Assembly (NCBI RefSeq): GCF_000316665.1 | Contig: NC_019678.1 | Location: 2,046,001-2,110,000 of the forward strand | Source of the DNA: Rivularia sp. PCC 7116 | GTDB lineage: Bacteria; Cyanobacteriota; Cyanobacteriia; Cyanobacteriales; Nostocaceae | DNA: 64,000 nucleotides | Direction of reading: 5' to 3' | Part shown: piece by piece, positions 25,567-34,314 of the stretch | Position numbering within the stretch: position 1 is the stretch's first letter | Layout of the letters: every line of letters starts with the position of its first letter | The notes under the pieces: generated by a model | Database searches by the model: none | Seen by the model: only the letters and a program-made list of their open reading frames with translations | Told to the model about the DNA's origin: nothing | Position numbers and translations under genes: made by a program

Positions 25567-26767
25567 GATTGATATTATTGACTGTTCTTTACGTGATGGT
25601 GAACAGTCACCCGGAATTTGGTTTGATTTTGATGAAAAACTGGCGCTAGCCAGGGCTTTATCCGAAGCTGGTGTGGCGGTGCTAGATGCTGGTTTTCCTG
25701 CCTCTAGTTCTGAGGAAATAGAGATAATACAGGCTATCGCCCATGAAGACCTTGTTGCCACTTTAGGAGCTACAGCACGACCGATACACCGAGATATTGT
25801 CTCTGCTGACAAAGCCCATGCTGAAGAGGTTTTTTTGTTTATGCCTACCAGCAATTTGCGTCTCAACACTACACTCGGATGGAGTCGGGAAACTGCAAGT
25901 GACAACCTAACCCAGGCAGCTTGTCAAGCTGCTGAATTAGGTATGCAAATCGGCATTGTGTTCGAGGATGCGACCCGGGCTGACCCCACGTACATGATTG
26001 AGCTAGTGAACCGTTTGCAACAGGTATTACCTGAATGGATTGAACATATAATCATTGCTGATTCTGTAGGCTGTTCCAAACCTCAGAGTATGCAAGCATT
26101 GTTTCAGCAATTACATCAGGCTTGTGGTTCGGAAGTTACCTGGGTACCTCATTGTCATAATGATTTTGGTTTGGCCAGTGCTAACACTTTGGCTGCAGTA
26201 CAAGGAGGAGCACAGGCAGTAACTACTACGGTGAATGGGATTGGTGAACGAGCAGGTAATGCCGATTTAGCGGAAGTGGTAGCGGGATTAACCCATCTAT
26301 TGAATAAGTCGCATAATATTAACCCGCAAGCTTTAATGGATTTGTCTTTACTTGTAGCCCTTATAAGTGGCATTCCGGTTCATCCTTTAAAACCTGTAGT
26401 TGGACATAATGCTTTTCGTCATGAATCTGGGCTACACGTGGATGCGATGTTGAAAAATCATCATAGTTATGAATTTTTGCCCGCAGATTGGGTTGGTCGA
26501 AAGCGGGAATATGTAATCGGCAAACACAGCGGCTCATCAGCTTTAGTACAACACTTTTTGGAACAAAAAGGTGAGTCCCTTGGGCGTGAGATAGCGGAAG
26601 CTGTTCTGCAAAGGATTAAACATAAGCGGATGTCGGATTCTAAAGCAGAACATCAAGCTTGGTTTAAGACTTATCAAACAACCATTCAATACTTACTTGC
26701 TGGTGTGGATGAAGAATTTGTGGCAAACCAATATCAAAGGCTATGTGATGAAAAAAACCTTAAGTGA
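25547..26767 (+). CDS. Isopropylmalate/homocitrate synthase-like acyltransferase
   Basis: 406 residues from the ATG at 25547 (CAGGAGAG at 25535-25542); the longer frame from 25484 would overlap LuxC by 83 bp. DRE-TIM metallolyase: [11 protein letters not shown] at 13-23 with Arg16 and Asp17, metal-binding [18 protein letters not shown], then [17 protein letters not shown] and GKHSG. The regulatory LeuA dimer domain is absent, so the protein is the short NifV/homocitrate-synthase/HphA length and probably free of leucine feedback. These enzymes condense acetyl-CoA with a 2-oxo acid as the first step of one-carbon chain extension. It is followed with overlap by large- and small-subunit aconitase-like genes, the second step. 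The 2-oxo acid is unknown; 2-oxoglutarate, a branched-chain acid or indole-3-pyruvate are all possible. Confidence 0.82.
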   Translation: MVQASTKIDIIDCSLRDGEQSPGIWFDFDEKLALARALSEAGVAVLDAGFPASSSEEIEIIQAIAHEDLVATLGATARPIHRDIVSADKAHAEEVFLFMPTSNLRLNTTLGWSRETASDNLTQAACQAAELGMQIGIVFEDATRADPTYMIELVNRLQQVLPEWIEHIIIADSVGCSKPQSMQALFQQLHQACGSEVTWVPHCHNDFGLASANTLAAVQGGAQAVTTTVNGIGERAGNADLAEVVAGLTHLLNKSHNINPQALMDLSLLVALISGIPVHPLKPVVGHNAFRHESGLHVDAMLKNHHSYEFLPADWVGRKREYVIGKHSGSSALVQHFLEQKGESLGREIAEAVLQRIKHKRMSDSKAEHQAWFKTYQTTIQYLLAGVDEEFVANQYQRLCDEKNLK

Positions 26768-28016
26768 CAAGATTATTGAATCTAAAACGATTGACAACAA
26801 CGAAGCAGACAGTCTGTATCAACGTGTGCGGATTGATGGACTATTAGGGCATGATGCAACTATTGCTTTATTGGCTCAGCAATTTGATGAATTAAATCTG
26901 AGTGTATGGGACCCAAGCCGGGTAATTTTTACCAACGATCACTTTTCCCCCCCAGCGACATCAGAGCGTGCAGATATTTCCAATCGATTTATTAAATTTG
27001 CCCAGGATCATCAGATTGGGAATCTACTACTAGATAAAGGAATTTGTCATCAGCTATTAGTAGAGCATCCGATATGTCAGCCAGGAGCACTGATTGTGGG
27101 AGCTGACAGTCACACTATCATGGGCGGTGGTTTAGGAGCTTGTGCTACAGGAATGGGGTCAACAGATATTTTATACGCCTTAGCCACTGGCACCACCTGG
27201 TTGCTCAGACCTGAGTCTATCAAAGTAGTATTTCGTGGTAGTCTTCCTCCTGAATGCAGTGGGCGCGATGTAATTTTGGAGTTGATGCATCGCTTAGGAG
27301 AAGAGGGCGCACAATACCGCACCTTGGAGTTCCATGATTTAAGTCATTCGCGCTTGAACCAAGACGATCGCTTTGCGATTGCCAATATGGCAGTTGAATG
27401 TGGTGGTAAATTTGGTATATTTGTACCGGATGAAATTACAGAGGCATATCTAAAGCTGCGGGATAGAAAAGTGGACAAAAGTTCGTGGCTTTATCCAGAT
27501 TCCGATGCAGTGTACCTTAAGCATATTGAGATAGATTTGGATCAATTGTCACCTCGTGTTGCCAAGCCATGGTCACCAAGCAATGTAGTACCCATTGAAG
27601 CTTTAGATTCTATACCCATTACCACAGCTTTTTTAGGCTCCTGTTCCAGTGGTCGTTTAAGTGATATTGCGGATGCAGCACAAGAATTAGAGGGCAAAAC
27701 CATTCATCCTCGCATACGCTTTGTGGTAATTCCAGCTTCCCAACAAGTGTTTCAGGAGGCTTTGAGCAAGGGGTATGTGCTTACTTTAACCCGCTCGGGA
27801 GCTGTGTTTAATCAAAGCAGTTGTGGCCCTTGTGGTGGCATTGATAAAGGGGTGCTGGGGGCACAAGATGTGTGTGTTTCTACCTCAAATCGTAATTTCC
27901 GTGGACGTATGGGACATTGGGAGAGCCAAACTTATTTGGCTAGTGCCCGGACTGTAGCCAAGGCGGCATTGGCCGGTGCCTTAAAACCAGATTTATATAA
28001 TATTGAGGTGTTCTGA
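26748..28016 (+). CDS. Homoaconitase/isopropylmalate isomerase large subunit-like
   Basis: 422 residues from the ATG at 26748, which overlaps the previous gene by 20 bp; the frame opens further upstream, but that part is inside the synthase gene. The 4Fe-4S ligands are intact: [10 protein letters not shown] and SSCGPCGG (C-x2-C). Substrate-side words [17 protein letters not shown] and [14 protein letters not shown] match the LeuC/homoaconitase branch. It dehydrates and rehydrates the product of the synthase, moving the hydroxyl by one carbon, in a heterodimer with the small subunit encoded immediately after (TGATG overlap). The HDAT motif in place of the HEVT of LeuC favours a homoaconitase-like or other non-leucine substrate. 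The organism should also have a housekeeping leuC; this is a cluster copy. Confidence 0.83.
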   Translation: MKKTLSDKIIESKTIDNNEADSLYQRVRIDGLLGHDATIALLAQQFDELNLSVWDPSRVIFTNDHFSPPATSERADISNRFIKFAQDHQIGNLLLDKGICHQLLVEHPICQPGALIVGADSHTIMGGGLGACATGMGSTDILYALATGTTWLLRPESIKVVFRGSLPPECSGRDVILELMHRLGEEGAQYRTLEFHDLSHSRLNQDDRFAIANMAVECGGKFGIFVPDEITEAYLKLRDRKVDKSSWLYPDSDAVYLKHIEIDLDQLSPRVAKPWSPSNVVPIEALDSIPITTAFLGSCSSGRLSDIADAAQELEGKTIHPRIRFVVIPASQQVFQEALSKGYVLTLTRSGAVFNQSSCGPCGGIDKGVLGAQDVCVSTSNRNFRGRMGHWESQTYLASARTVAKAALAGALKPDLYNIEVF

Positions 28017-28519
28017 TGAAAATACTCGATCGGATTAAAGGACAGGCTTGGTGTTTTGGGGATAATCTGAATACAGATGTGATTCACTCACCGCGCTTTT
28101 TCAGTCTAGATCCAGAAGTGATAAAGAAAGGCTTGTTTCATGGTTTAGATCCGAACATTCAAGCCAACATACAGCCGATGGATGTGATAGTCGGCGGTAT
28201 CAACTTTGGTTGTGGTTCCAGCCGTGAAACCTCCGTTAGAAGTTTGTGCTTGAATAAAGTTGGTGCGATTATTGCCGTTGATTTTGCTCGTATTTTTTTT
28301 CGTAATTGTACTAATATGGGCTTGCCCTGTTTGATGTTTAAAAACCCCAATGACTTCTCACGCATTAACACTGGCATGACTTTACAAGTAGATGCTTTGG
28401 CTGGGCGTATTTTACTGCCAGATCGAACTGAAATTCAGTGCAAGCCGGTGAATGATTTCATTCGTAATATTTGGGTGAAAGGTGGGCTTTTAGCGACTTT
28501 GCCACAATCAAATAAGTAA
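28016..28519 (+). CDS. Homoaconitase/isopropylmalate isomerase small subunit-like
   Basis: 167 residues, the swivelling domain that completes the aconitase active site. It has DNLNTDVIHSPRF near the start, GGINFGCGSSRETSV (the family's GCGSSRE loop) and IIAVDFARIFFRNCTNMGLP. The length matches archaeal-type LeuD/HacB (160-170) rather than the 200-residue enterobacterial LeuD. The ATG shares an A with the stop of the large-subunit gene (TGATG), which fits equimolar production of the two subunits. It should act with the large subunit on the product of the isopropylmalate-synthase-like enzyme. No 3-isopropylmalate dehydrogenase (LeuB) follows, although the third step of any such extension needs one. 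Confidence 0.85.
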   Translation: MKILDRIKGQAWCFGDNLNTDVIHSPRFFSLDPEVIKKGLFHGLDPNIQANIQPMDVIVGGINFGCGSSRETSVRSLCLNKVGAIIAVDFARIFFRNCTNMGLPCLMFKNPNDFSRINTGMTLQVDALAGRILLPDRTEIQCKPVNDFIRNIWVKGGLLATLPQSNK

Positions 28520-28523
28520 AAAT

Positions 28524-29483
28524 ATGAGAAACTCGCGATTAAAAGTCCTTAGCTGGCAGGGTGGTTGGGGAAGTGCCTTTTGGCGGTGTGTCGCTGAACC
28601 GCTTACAGCACGCTTTGGCATCGAGGTAGAGATTTTTCCTCATGTGGGACTGAGCTTGCCCGATCCTTTGCCACAGGTAGATTTGGTTTGGTGTAATACG
28701 ATTGCAGCCCATAAAGCAGCGAGTCTTGGACAGGTTCTCCCTTGTTCTCCTCAAATAAAAGATGTCTGTGCCGCTTTATCTTCAAGAATTTTGGGCGTTT
28801 TAGATGGGATTGTACATACTTATTCCATACCTTATGTGTTAGTTTACAATCATAAGCGCGTGTCATCTTTTGATAGTTGGCAAGATCTACTTAAACCAGA
28901 ATACTGTGGAAAAATTGCATTTTACCCAGGAGGGAATGGTTTTTTCCCGATTGCCCAAGTCATTGCTGGTGGATGCTTAGAGGAAATGCCAGATAACATG
29001 ACACCGTGCTGGCGTTTTTTGGAACAACTGGTGCCGCAGTTGGGTTCTTTGGATTACAGCATTGGCATGGAAAAATTGTTTGAACAAGAAAAAATCCTAC
29101 TGGCTTTTAGAGCCTTAACCAATGCCTTAGCATTTGAACAAGCAGGCTTACCTGTAAGTTGGATGATTCCCAAAGAAGGTACTTGCGTGACAGAGGATGG
29201 TTTTTTTATACCTAAAGGCACAGAAAAGGCTCAAGTTGAAGCGGCCGAGTTATTAATTCAATTTGCTCTAACCCCTAATGTACAAACCCAGTGGTGCAAG
29301 GCTTTAGGTGCTATTCCGATGCATTTGTCAGCACAAACGCCTGAGTTGCTCGTCGATCATCCTTTATTGCCATCGGCTCCAGAGGCTATGGATAAACTTT
29401 TGCGTTTGCCTAAGGCAGTAGAACTGCATCATAGTCTCGAATGGGAAAAGAAATTTTCTCAATTGGTCTTATTATCAGCTTAA
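28524..29483 (+). CDS. PotD-like periplasmic-binding-fold protein lacking a signal peptide
   Basis: 319 residues of the type 2 periplasmic binding fold: LKVLSWQGGWGSAF at the very N-terminus aligns with the mature start of PotD/ABC substrate-binding proteins, and DSWQDLLKPEYCGKIAFYP is the usual inter-domain segment. There is no Sec or Tat signal and no lipobox; residues 1-5 are simply MRNSR. The protein is therefore expected to stay in the cytoplasm. No ABC permease or ATPase lies nearby. It begins 4 bp after the aconitase small-subunit gene, in the same operon. It could be a ligand-binding partner of the enzymes, a chaperone for the intermediate, or an enzyme built on this fold, as THI5 is for thiamine. 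This is inference; a wrong start is unlikely since the upstream gene ends immediately before. Confidence 0.75.
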   Translation: MRNSRLKVLSWQGGWGSAFWRCVAEPLTARFGIEVEIFPHVGLSLPDPLPQVDLVWCNTIAAHKAASLGQVLPCSPQIKDVCAALSSRILGVLDGIVHTYSIPYVLVYNHKRVSSFDSWQDLLKPEYCGKIAFYPGGNGFFPIAQVIAGGCLEEMPDNMTPCWRFLEQLVPQLGSLDYSIGMEKLFEQEKILLAFRALTNALAFEQAGLPVSWMIPKEGTCVTEDGFFIPKGTEKAQVEAAELLIQFALTPNVQTQWCKALGAIPMHLSAQTPELLVDHPLLPSAPEAMDKLLRLPKAVELHHSLEWEKKFSQLVLLSA

Positions 29484-29599
29484 TTGTATAGCTAAACTAA
29501 GGCTTAAAATTCCAATTCTTCACTTGTGAATTATTTTTACCGCATTTATCTCGCTACTCAAATAAAATTACTAATCCAATATCATAGGCTTTGTCTATC

Positions 29600-30334
29600 A
29601 TGAAAAAATTTAGTGAAAAAAACAAACCAAATATTGACCCTTCATTAGGATGGGAAAATTACTGGAATCAAACCTCGAATGGATCTACGGCAGTTCTGTG
29701 GGAATGCAAGCCAGAAAAAGCGGCGGCTTTAGACTTAGCTCATTTCAAAGACTTGATGGATCTCGGACTACCTATAATTGACTTCGCCTGTGGACATGGT
29801 ACTCAAACTCGTTTTCTTGCGGATCATTTTCCTTTAGTGATTGGAATTGATGTTTCTAAAAGTGCTATAGCAATGGCGCAGACACAGAATAATGCCTCGA
29901 ATATTGAGTACCGCGTACTCGATGGTTGTAAGACGGAGCGAGCAGTTGAACTCCACTCAGAGATTGGAGATGCCAACATTTATATGAGGGCAGGATTGCA
30001 TCATATTCCCTCCCAAAAGCGGTCCGACTTTATCCGCTCTTTAGAAATACTCTTAGGTGAGAAAGGTCTTTTATACCTGATTGAGCTAAGTGCTAACTCA
30101 GACGATCGGCTTTTTTCACTTTCCGATACTAATGAAGTGTCGCAGGTAATGAAACATGGACTAAAACCTGGTTCTATCGGATTGGAAGATATCGTACAAC
30201 TTTTCCCTAACTTTGAAGTGCTGTCCTCAGGAGAACAGTTATTGAGAGGAAGTGTTCTTACTTCTCCTGATGGAGAAGTAAGAAAGCGTGAATTGACATT
30301 GACAGGTTTTTATGCAGTAATCAGGCATAAATAA
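29600..30334 (+). CDS. Class I SAM-dependent methyltransferase
   Basis: 244 residues from the ATG at 29600 (a TTG at 29591 is in frame but less likely). The core has IIDFACGHGTQTRFL (motif I, with Ala-Cys in place of the usual Gly-x-Gly), GIDVSKSAI and RAGLHHIP, the last like the small-molecule methyltransferase group. It lies 116 bp after the PotD-like gene on the same strand and 160 bp before the flavin oxidoreductase, so it is probably part of the same pathway, either in one transcript or separately. It would methylate O, N or a carboxyl of the product; which is unknown. The closing LTGFYAVIRHK is typical of the family. Confidence 0.75.
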   Translation: MKKFSEKNKPNIDPSLGWENYWNQTSNGSTAVLWECKPEKAAALDLAHFKDLMDLGLPIIDFACGHGTQTRFLADHFPLVIGIDVSKSAIAMAQTQNNASNIEYRVLDGCKTERAVELHSEIGDANIYMRAGLHHIPSQKRSDFIRSLEILLGEKGLLYLIELSANSDDRLFSLSDTNEVSQVMKHGLKPGSIGLEDIVQLFPNFEVLSSGEQLLRGSVLTSPDGEVRKRELTLTGFYAVIRHK

Positions 30335-30493
30335 CTGTCATTCTACAGGTGGTAGCTAAAGTGTGATGTAATTTTCCTAAAGAATAGCTATTACAGAATT
30401 TGTGCGATTTGGTCATTTCGTAGCAATATCCACTTTGTAAGACTTCCATAAAACTTTTTGATTTACTAACTTGATCTAAATGGAGAACAGAAA

Positions 30494-32425
30494 ATGATTG
30501 AAGTATGTATCATTGGTTTTGGATTTAGCGCAATTCCCTTAGTTCGTGAATTGGAGCGTACTAAGACCGACTATCAGATAATCAGCGCAGATAATGATAG
30601 TGTATGGGACAAATTGGATAAAAGCGGAAACTTAGATTTCAACCTAGTATCTAGCTACCAAACAAGCTTTTATTCGTTTGATTTAGTTAAAAATTATGAA
30701 AAGGATTACTATCCTACAGGAAAGCAATTTTATGAAATGCACAAACGATGGCGTGCTGTCTATGAAGACAGAATAATAAGAGATTTTGTTGTCAAAATAG
30801 ATAACTTCAAAGACCATAGTTTAATTACCACATCTTCTGGACGAATACTTGAAGCTAAATCTGTAGTTATTGCGACAGGCTTTGGTCGTCAGATGAACTC
30901 ATTTCTAAATGATTTTGACTTTAATGTATCAAACAAGACATTTGTTTTAGGGGGGATGGGGGATTCCGCTAACTTAATCCTAGCTAAACTAATACCTAAC
31001 AATAACAAAGTTATTATCAGAGGTAATGGCTTTATGCCATTAGATCAACAAAATAATATTTGGGGAAAAAGATTTACCTTAGATCAAACAGAAGCTCATA
31101 ATTTCAGATATATTTCTCATGAGAAATATAATGAGCTAATAATGGGTCCCACGAACAATAAATCTACAAATCCAAGTCTATTATGGAACCAATTTCCATT
31201 AATTAAGCGTGATTGTAGTTGGAAGAAAGGACATTCGGATAATTCGTCTCCTGGTCATGGGTTAGTTTGGATCAAATATTGGCCAATTGATGAATATTGT
31301 CGGAATTTTGGCGCTGACTTAGAAGGATCTATTTCTAAGGGATATTTATTGAATGATATCGCAATGTGGTTACATACTGGGAAGGTTATACTTGTTCCAC
31401 CTGATACACCCATTGATTTTGAGAACAAGAGCGTTACTTATGCAGGTATAGAAAGAAGATTCGATCAATATATTAAAGGCGATGCTGAAAAACCTAGGCT
31501 CCCAGAAATTCTGATTGATGGAGTAACTCCTTATGAGTATCTGTATAGAGATAACTTTATGGGTGTTATTCCTCAAAATCTAAACAATATTTATCTGCTT
31601 GGATATACTCGCCCATTGACTGGTGGTCTGGCAAATATTACTGAAATGCAAAGTTTGTTTATCCATAAACTTCTAACTCAGCCTAAATTTCATAGCCATA
31701 TACATCACAACTTGAGCGAGCGTATTACAGCTTACAATCAGTACTACTATGGTAATAGCGAACCTTTTAAGACCGACCACACAATCTTATACGGTTTTTA
31801 CACGGAAGACATTGCAAGGTTGATTGGAATTGACCACAAGCTTAGTGAGTGTAAGTCTCTAAAAGATTTGATTTTCTACTACGCTTTTCCTAATAATGCC
31901 TATAAGTATCGCCTTAAAGGAGAATATGCCATTGATGGAATCGAGGAATTAATTGAGAAAGTGAATAGGGATTATGACAACTATATCTCAATCTTTGTCC
32001 TATTTCTCAATGCTGGATACATTAAAACAGAGAACCTTGCCGAATGGCTCCATAAATCTAAACACTTCTTATTCAATGATATGAGATATAAAGAGGAATA
32101 CAGAGCATTTCTTGATGATTACATCAATGCTTATCGTCGAGTCAAAAATATATCCGTTGATGAGAGTGTGGATGAAGAATGGGATTCCATGGTGAGTGAA
32201 GCCTGTAAGGTGAGAGATCGGGTTGCGACTGCGGTTGAGGATAATATCGATGATTCGTTTGATAATGACACTTTCACTGCAGTAAAGTTAGTTTCGTCTC
32301 TAATTGAGTCAAGCGATGGTGATTATTCTAAGTATATTAAGTCTGAGCTTGATTCTAAACGTATTCACGTAATTAAATCTTTGTGGGAACCTGTGGAGTA
32401 TGATTTACCATATCTCTGCGATTAG
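30494..32425 (+). CDS. Flavin-dependent oxidoreductase/monooxygenase with C-terminal extension
   Basis: 643 residues. The N-terminus VCIIGFGFSAIPLVRELER is an FAD-binding Rossmann motif (GxGxxA variant), and a second dinucleotide motif, VLGGMGDSANLIL, occurs near residues 152-166. AKSVVIATGFGRQ is the ATG motif between them. The pattern fits FMO/lysine-N-hydroxylase-like flavoproteins. The C-terminal 220 residues are helical, acidic and without similarity I recognise, making it longer than the 420-550-residue norm. A GGAGAACAG sequence precedes the ATG. Given the 2-oxo acid and aldehyde chemistry upstream, possible roles are N- or C-hydroxylation or a Baeyer-Villiger step. The oxidoreductase call is reasonable; the reaction is not known. 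Confidence 0.7.
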   Translation: MIEVCIIGFGFSAIPLVRELERTKTDYQIISADNDSVWDKLDKSGNLDFNLVSSYQTSFYSFDLVKNYEKDYYPTGKQFYEMHKRWRAVYEDRIIRDFVVKIDNFKDHSLITTSSGRILEAKSVVIATGFGRQMNSFLNDFDFNVSNKTFVLGGMGDSANLILAKLIPNNNKVIIRGNGFMPLDQQNNIWGKRFTLDQTEAHNFRYISHEKYNELIMGPTNNKSTNPSLLWNQFPLIKRDCSWKKGHSDNSSPGHGLVWIKYWPIDEYCRNFGADLEGSISKGYLLNDIAMWLHTGKVILVPPDTPIDFENKSVTYAGIERRFDQYIKGDAEKPRLPEILIDGVTPYEYLYRDNFMGVIPQNLNNIYLLGYTRPLTGGLANITEMQSLFIHKLLTQPKFHSHIHHNLSERITAYNQYYYGNSEPFKTDHTILYGFYTEDIARLIGIDHKLSECKSLKDLIFYYAFPNNAYKYRLKGEYAIDGIEELIEKVNRDYDNYISIFVLFLNAGYIKTENLAEWLHKSKHFLFNDMRYKEEYRAFLDDYINAYRRVKNISVDESVDEEWDSMVSEACKVRDRVATAVEDNIDDSFDNDTFTAVKLVSSLIESSDGDYSKYIKSELDSKRIHVIKSLWEPVEYDLPYLCD

Positions 32426-32702
32426 AGGTTAAGAATTGATATGGGAGCATCTCATTTTTATAAGGTAGTCTTTCTGAATGTAAAACTTATCCCATAGCCT
32501 TTGCTACGCGAACACTACCATATATGAAAATGTAATAGCTTCCATATCTATCCGATCCGAAATCTCTGAGCGACTAAATGGAGTCTAAGGTTTAAAACAC
32601 CTAATAAATTGAAATTTTAGTGGTTCGGGATCGGAAGGAATTTTGCTCCACCAAAAATAAGCTCGGTAAATAAAAAAAGGCAAAATTGACAGCCATATCC
32701 AG
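32426..32702. other. Intergenic stretch before the permease gene
   Basis: This stretch contains a fragment of a cyanobacterial repeat phrase (TTTGCTACGCGAACACTACC near 32500) and otherwise no recognised structure. It divides the flavin oxidoreductase gene from the TauE/SafE gene, so the permease may have its own promoter. Confidence 0.35.
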
Positions 32703-33719
32703 ATGATCTACAAATTTTTACGTTTTGCGACCAAAACAGCGTTTTCTCAACATTTTATTGGTATTAGCGTTTTAGTCGCCGTCATAGTCTGGACTTGTTG
32801 GTTATTTTTCGCTGGTCCGCGTTTTGCTTTCGCTAATCTAATAAATAATTGGGGAGTTGCTGTAACGATGGTTTTTGGCTCCATGATTGCTGGTGGCACC
32901 AGCATGGGTGGTGGAGCAGTTGCCTTTCCCGTTTTCACCAAAGTGCTTCAAATCCCTCCACACGAATCAATGGTATTCTCTTTAGCTATTCAAAGTATAG
33001 GAATGACAGCAGCTTCATTAACAATTATGGCTATGGGTACTAAAGTAGAGTGGCGGTTCATCTTATGGGCTAGTCTTGGCGGTATCCTGGGGATAATATT
33101 AGGTTCAGTATTTTTAGCGCCCATTTTACCCCCACCTGTAATTAAAGTTTCTTTTACGATGATTGTCAGTAGCTTTGCTGTTATTTTATTTGCTTTAAAT
33201 CGAAAAATTAGAAGCAGAAATTTAATTATTCCTGTTTGGGGTCAAACAGAGCAATTACTCTCAATAATAGCAGGAATTATAGGAGGAACTATTAGCGGTC
33301 TTGTGGGCAGTGGTATGGATATTTTGGGCTTTTCTGTCATGGTATTACTGTTCGGATTATGCGAAAAAGTTAGTACGCCGACCTCGGTAATTTTAATGGC
33401 TATAAATGCTGTAGCTGGATTTATCCTTCATAAATTCTTTATTGGTGACTTTGTACAACCTGTAATTAGTTATTGGTTAGCAGCAGTACCAGTAGTAGTA
33501 GTAGGTGCGCCAACAGGAGCCATTTTATGTAGTTTTTTACAACGTCATACTGTTGCCAGGATACTTATTGGTCTTATCTTTATTGAATTAGTCAGTTCTT
33601 TTTTGCTTCTGCCTTTACATTTTGGTTTAATCTGCTACGCTCTAATTATTTTTATAGTTTTTCTATTAATATATTATCGAATGTATAAAACAAATTTATA
33701 TATAAAGAAGGATTTATAA
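32703..33719 (+). CDS. TauE/SafE-family membrane permease
   Basis: 338 residues with eight or nine hydrophobic helices. Duplicated motifs are typical of the TauE/SafE (DUF81) sulfite/organic-anion exporters: first half GSMIAGGTSMGGGAVAFPVF and second half GGTISGLVGSGMDILGFSVM. Known members move sulfoacetate, sulfite or other small organic acids. It is on the same strand as the operon before it and 35 bp upstream of the DAHP-synthase-domain gene. It might export the product of the cluster or import a sulfur compound; nothing in the sequence decides this. A basic tail of about 15 residues follows the last helix. Confidence 0.85.
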   Translation: MIYKFLRFATKTAFSQHFIGISVLVAVIVWTCWLFFAGPRFAFANLINNWGVAVTMVFGSMIAGGTSMGGGAVAFPVFTKVLQIPPHESMVFSLAIQSIGMTAASLTIMAMGTKVEWRFILWASLGGILGIILGSVFLAPILPPPVIKVSFTMIVSSFAVILFALNRKIRSRNLIIPVWGQTEQLLSIIAGIIGGTISGLVGSGMDILGFSVMVLLFGLCEKVSTPTSVILMAINAVAGFILHKFFIGDFVQPVISYWLAAVPVVVVGAPTGAILCSFLQRHTVARILIGLIFIELVSSFLLLPLHFGLICYALIIFIVFLLIYYRMYKTNLYIKKDL

Positions 33720-33753
33720 CAATAATTTTGAAAAAATTAAGGAGTTTAAAGCA

Positions 33754-33972
33754 ATGATTATAGTTCTGAAAAAAACTGTACCTATAACAGAAATTGAGCG
33801 GATTATTCAAGACTTAAAAAGTTTAAAAATCGTTTCAGAGAAGATAATTGAAAAGCACCAAGTGGTGATTAGTTTAATAGGTGATACAGCTACTATGAAT
33901 CCTCAACAAGTACAACAAATTAGCCCTTTTATTGAACAGGCAGATGTTAATAAAGTTGCTGACATAATTTAA
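33754..33972 (+). CDS. Orphan N-terminal domain of an AroF-type DAHP synthase
   Basis: 72 residues: MIIVLKKTVPITEIERI, EKIIEKHQVVISLIGDTATM and QISPFIEQADVNKV. This is the ferredoxin-like N-terminal regulatory domain of cyanobacterial AroF-type DAHP synthases (MIIVLKPGT...GKHKVVIGLVGDT...PFIEQVLRV). The TIM-barrel catalytic domain of about 260 residues is missing; the ORF stops where the linker should begin. AAGGAG at 33738-33743 is well placed, so it is probably translated. The full-length enzyme commits carbon to the shikimate pathway and occurs near trp genes in scytonemin-type clusters. Here it is either a decaying gene or a free regulatory domain. Confidence 0.7.
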   Translation: MIIVLKKTVPITEIERIIQDLKSLKIVSEKIIEKHQVVISLIGDTATMNPQQVQQISPFIEQADVNKVADII

Positions 33973-34314
33973 ATCGGTGCCCGCAATATTTTTATAGCTG
34001 ATGTAAAAGGCTTATAGACACTAGACACACCAGTTACTACTTTCTTATTACAAAGTTTCAGGAATCAACTAAAACAAAGGAATTTTAGCTCTCGCTCCTA
34101 TGGTTGTATACAGTATTCATTTAACAGCGATTGCTTTAATTCCACTAATTGTATTGACTCAAAAGCTGATTAAAAAGTGTTTTAAAGATGCCTGGACGTT
34201 CTGCTTAAATGTCCGTATCACAGAATTTGTAGAACACTTTACAACCTATTGATTTTATCCTCTTAAGAATGTCTCTGCATCATACTAACTTTAATAATGT
34301 AAAAAGGAACACTT
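33973..34314. other. Leader region of the trp cluster, with a small hydrophobic ORF
   Basis: The 340 bp between the DAHP-synthase domain and trpEG contain no DAHP synthase barrel remnants that I can recognise. A 50-codon frame at 34100-34252 begins MVVYSIHLTAIALIPLIVLT with a hydrophobic helix and ends FVEHFTTY; it could encode a small membrane peptide, but it has no ribosome site and I give it low weight. No trp-codon-rich attenuator peptide is seen. AAAAAGGAAC at 34302-34311 serves trpEG. Confidence 0.4.
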
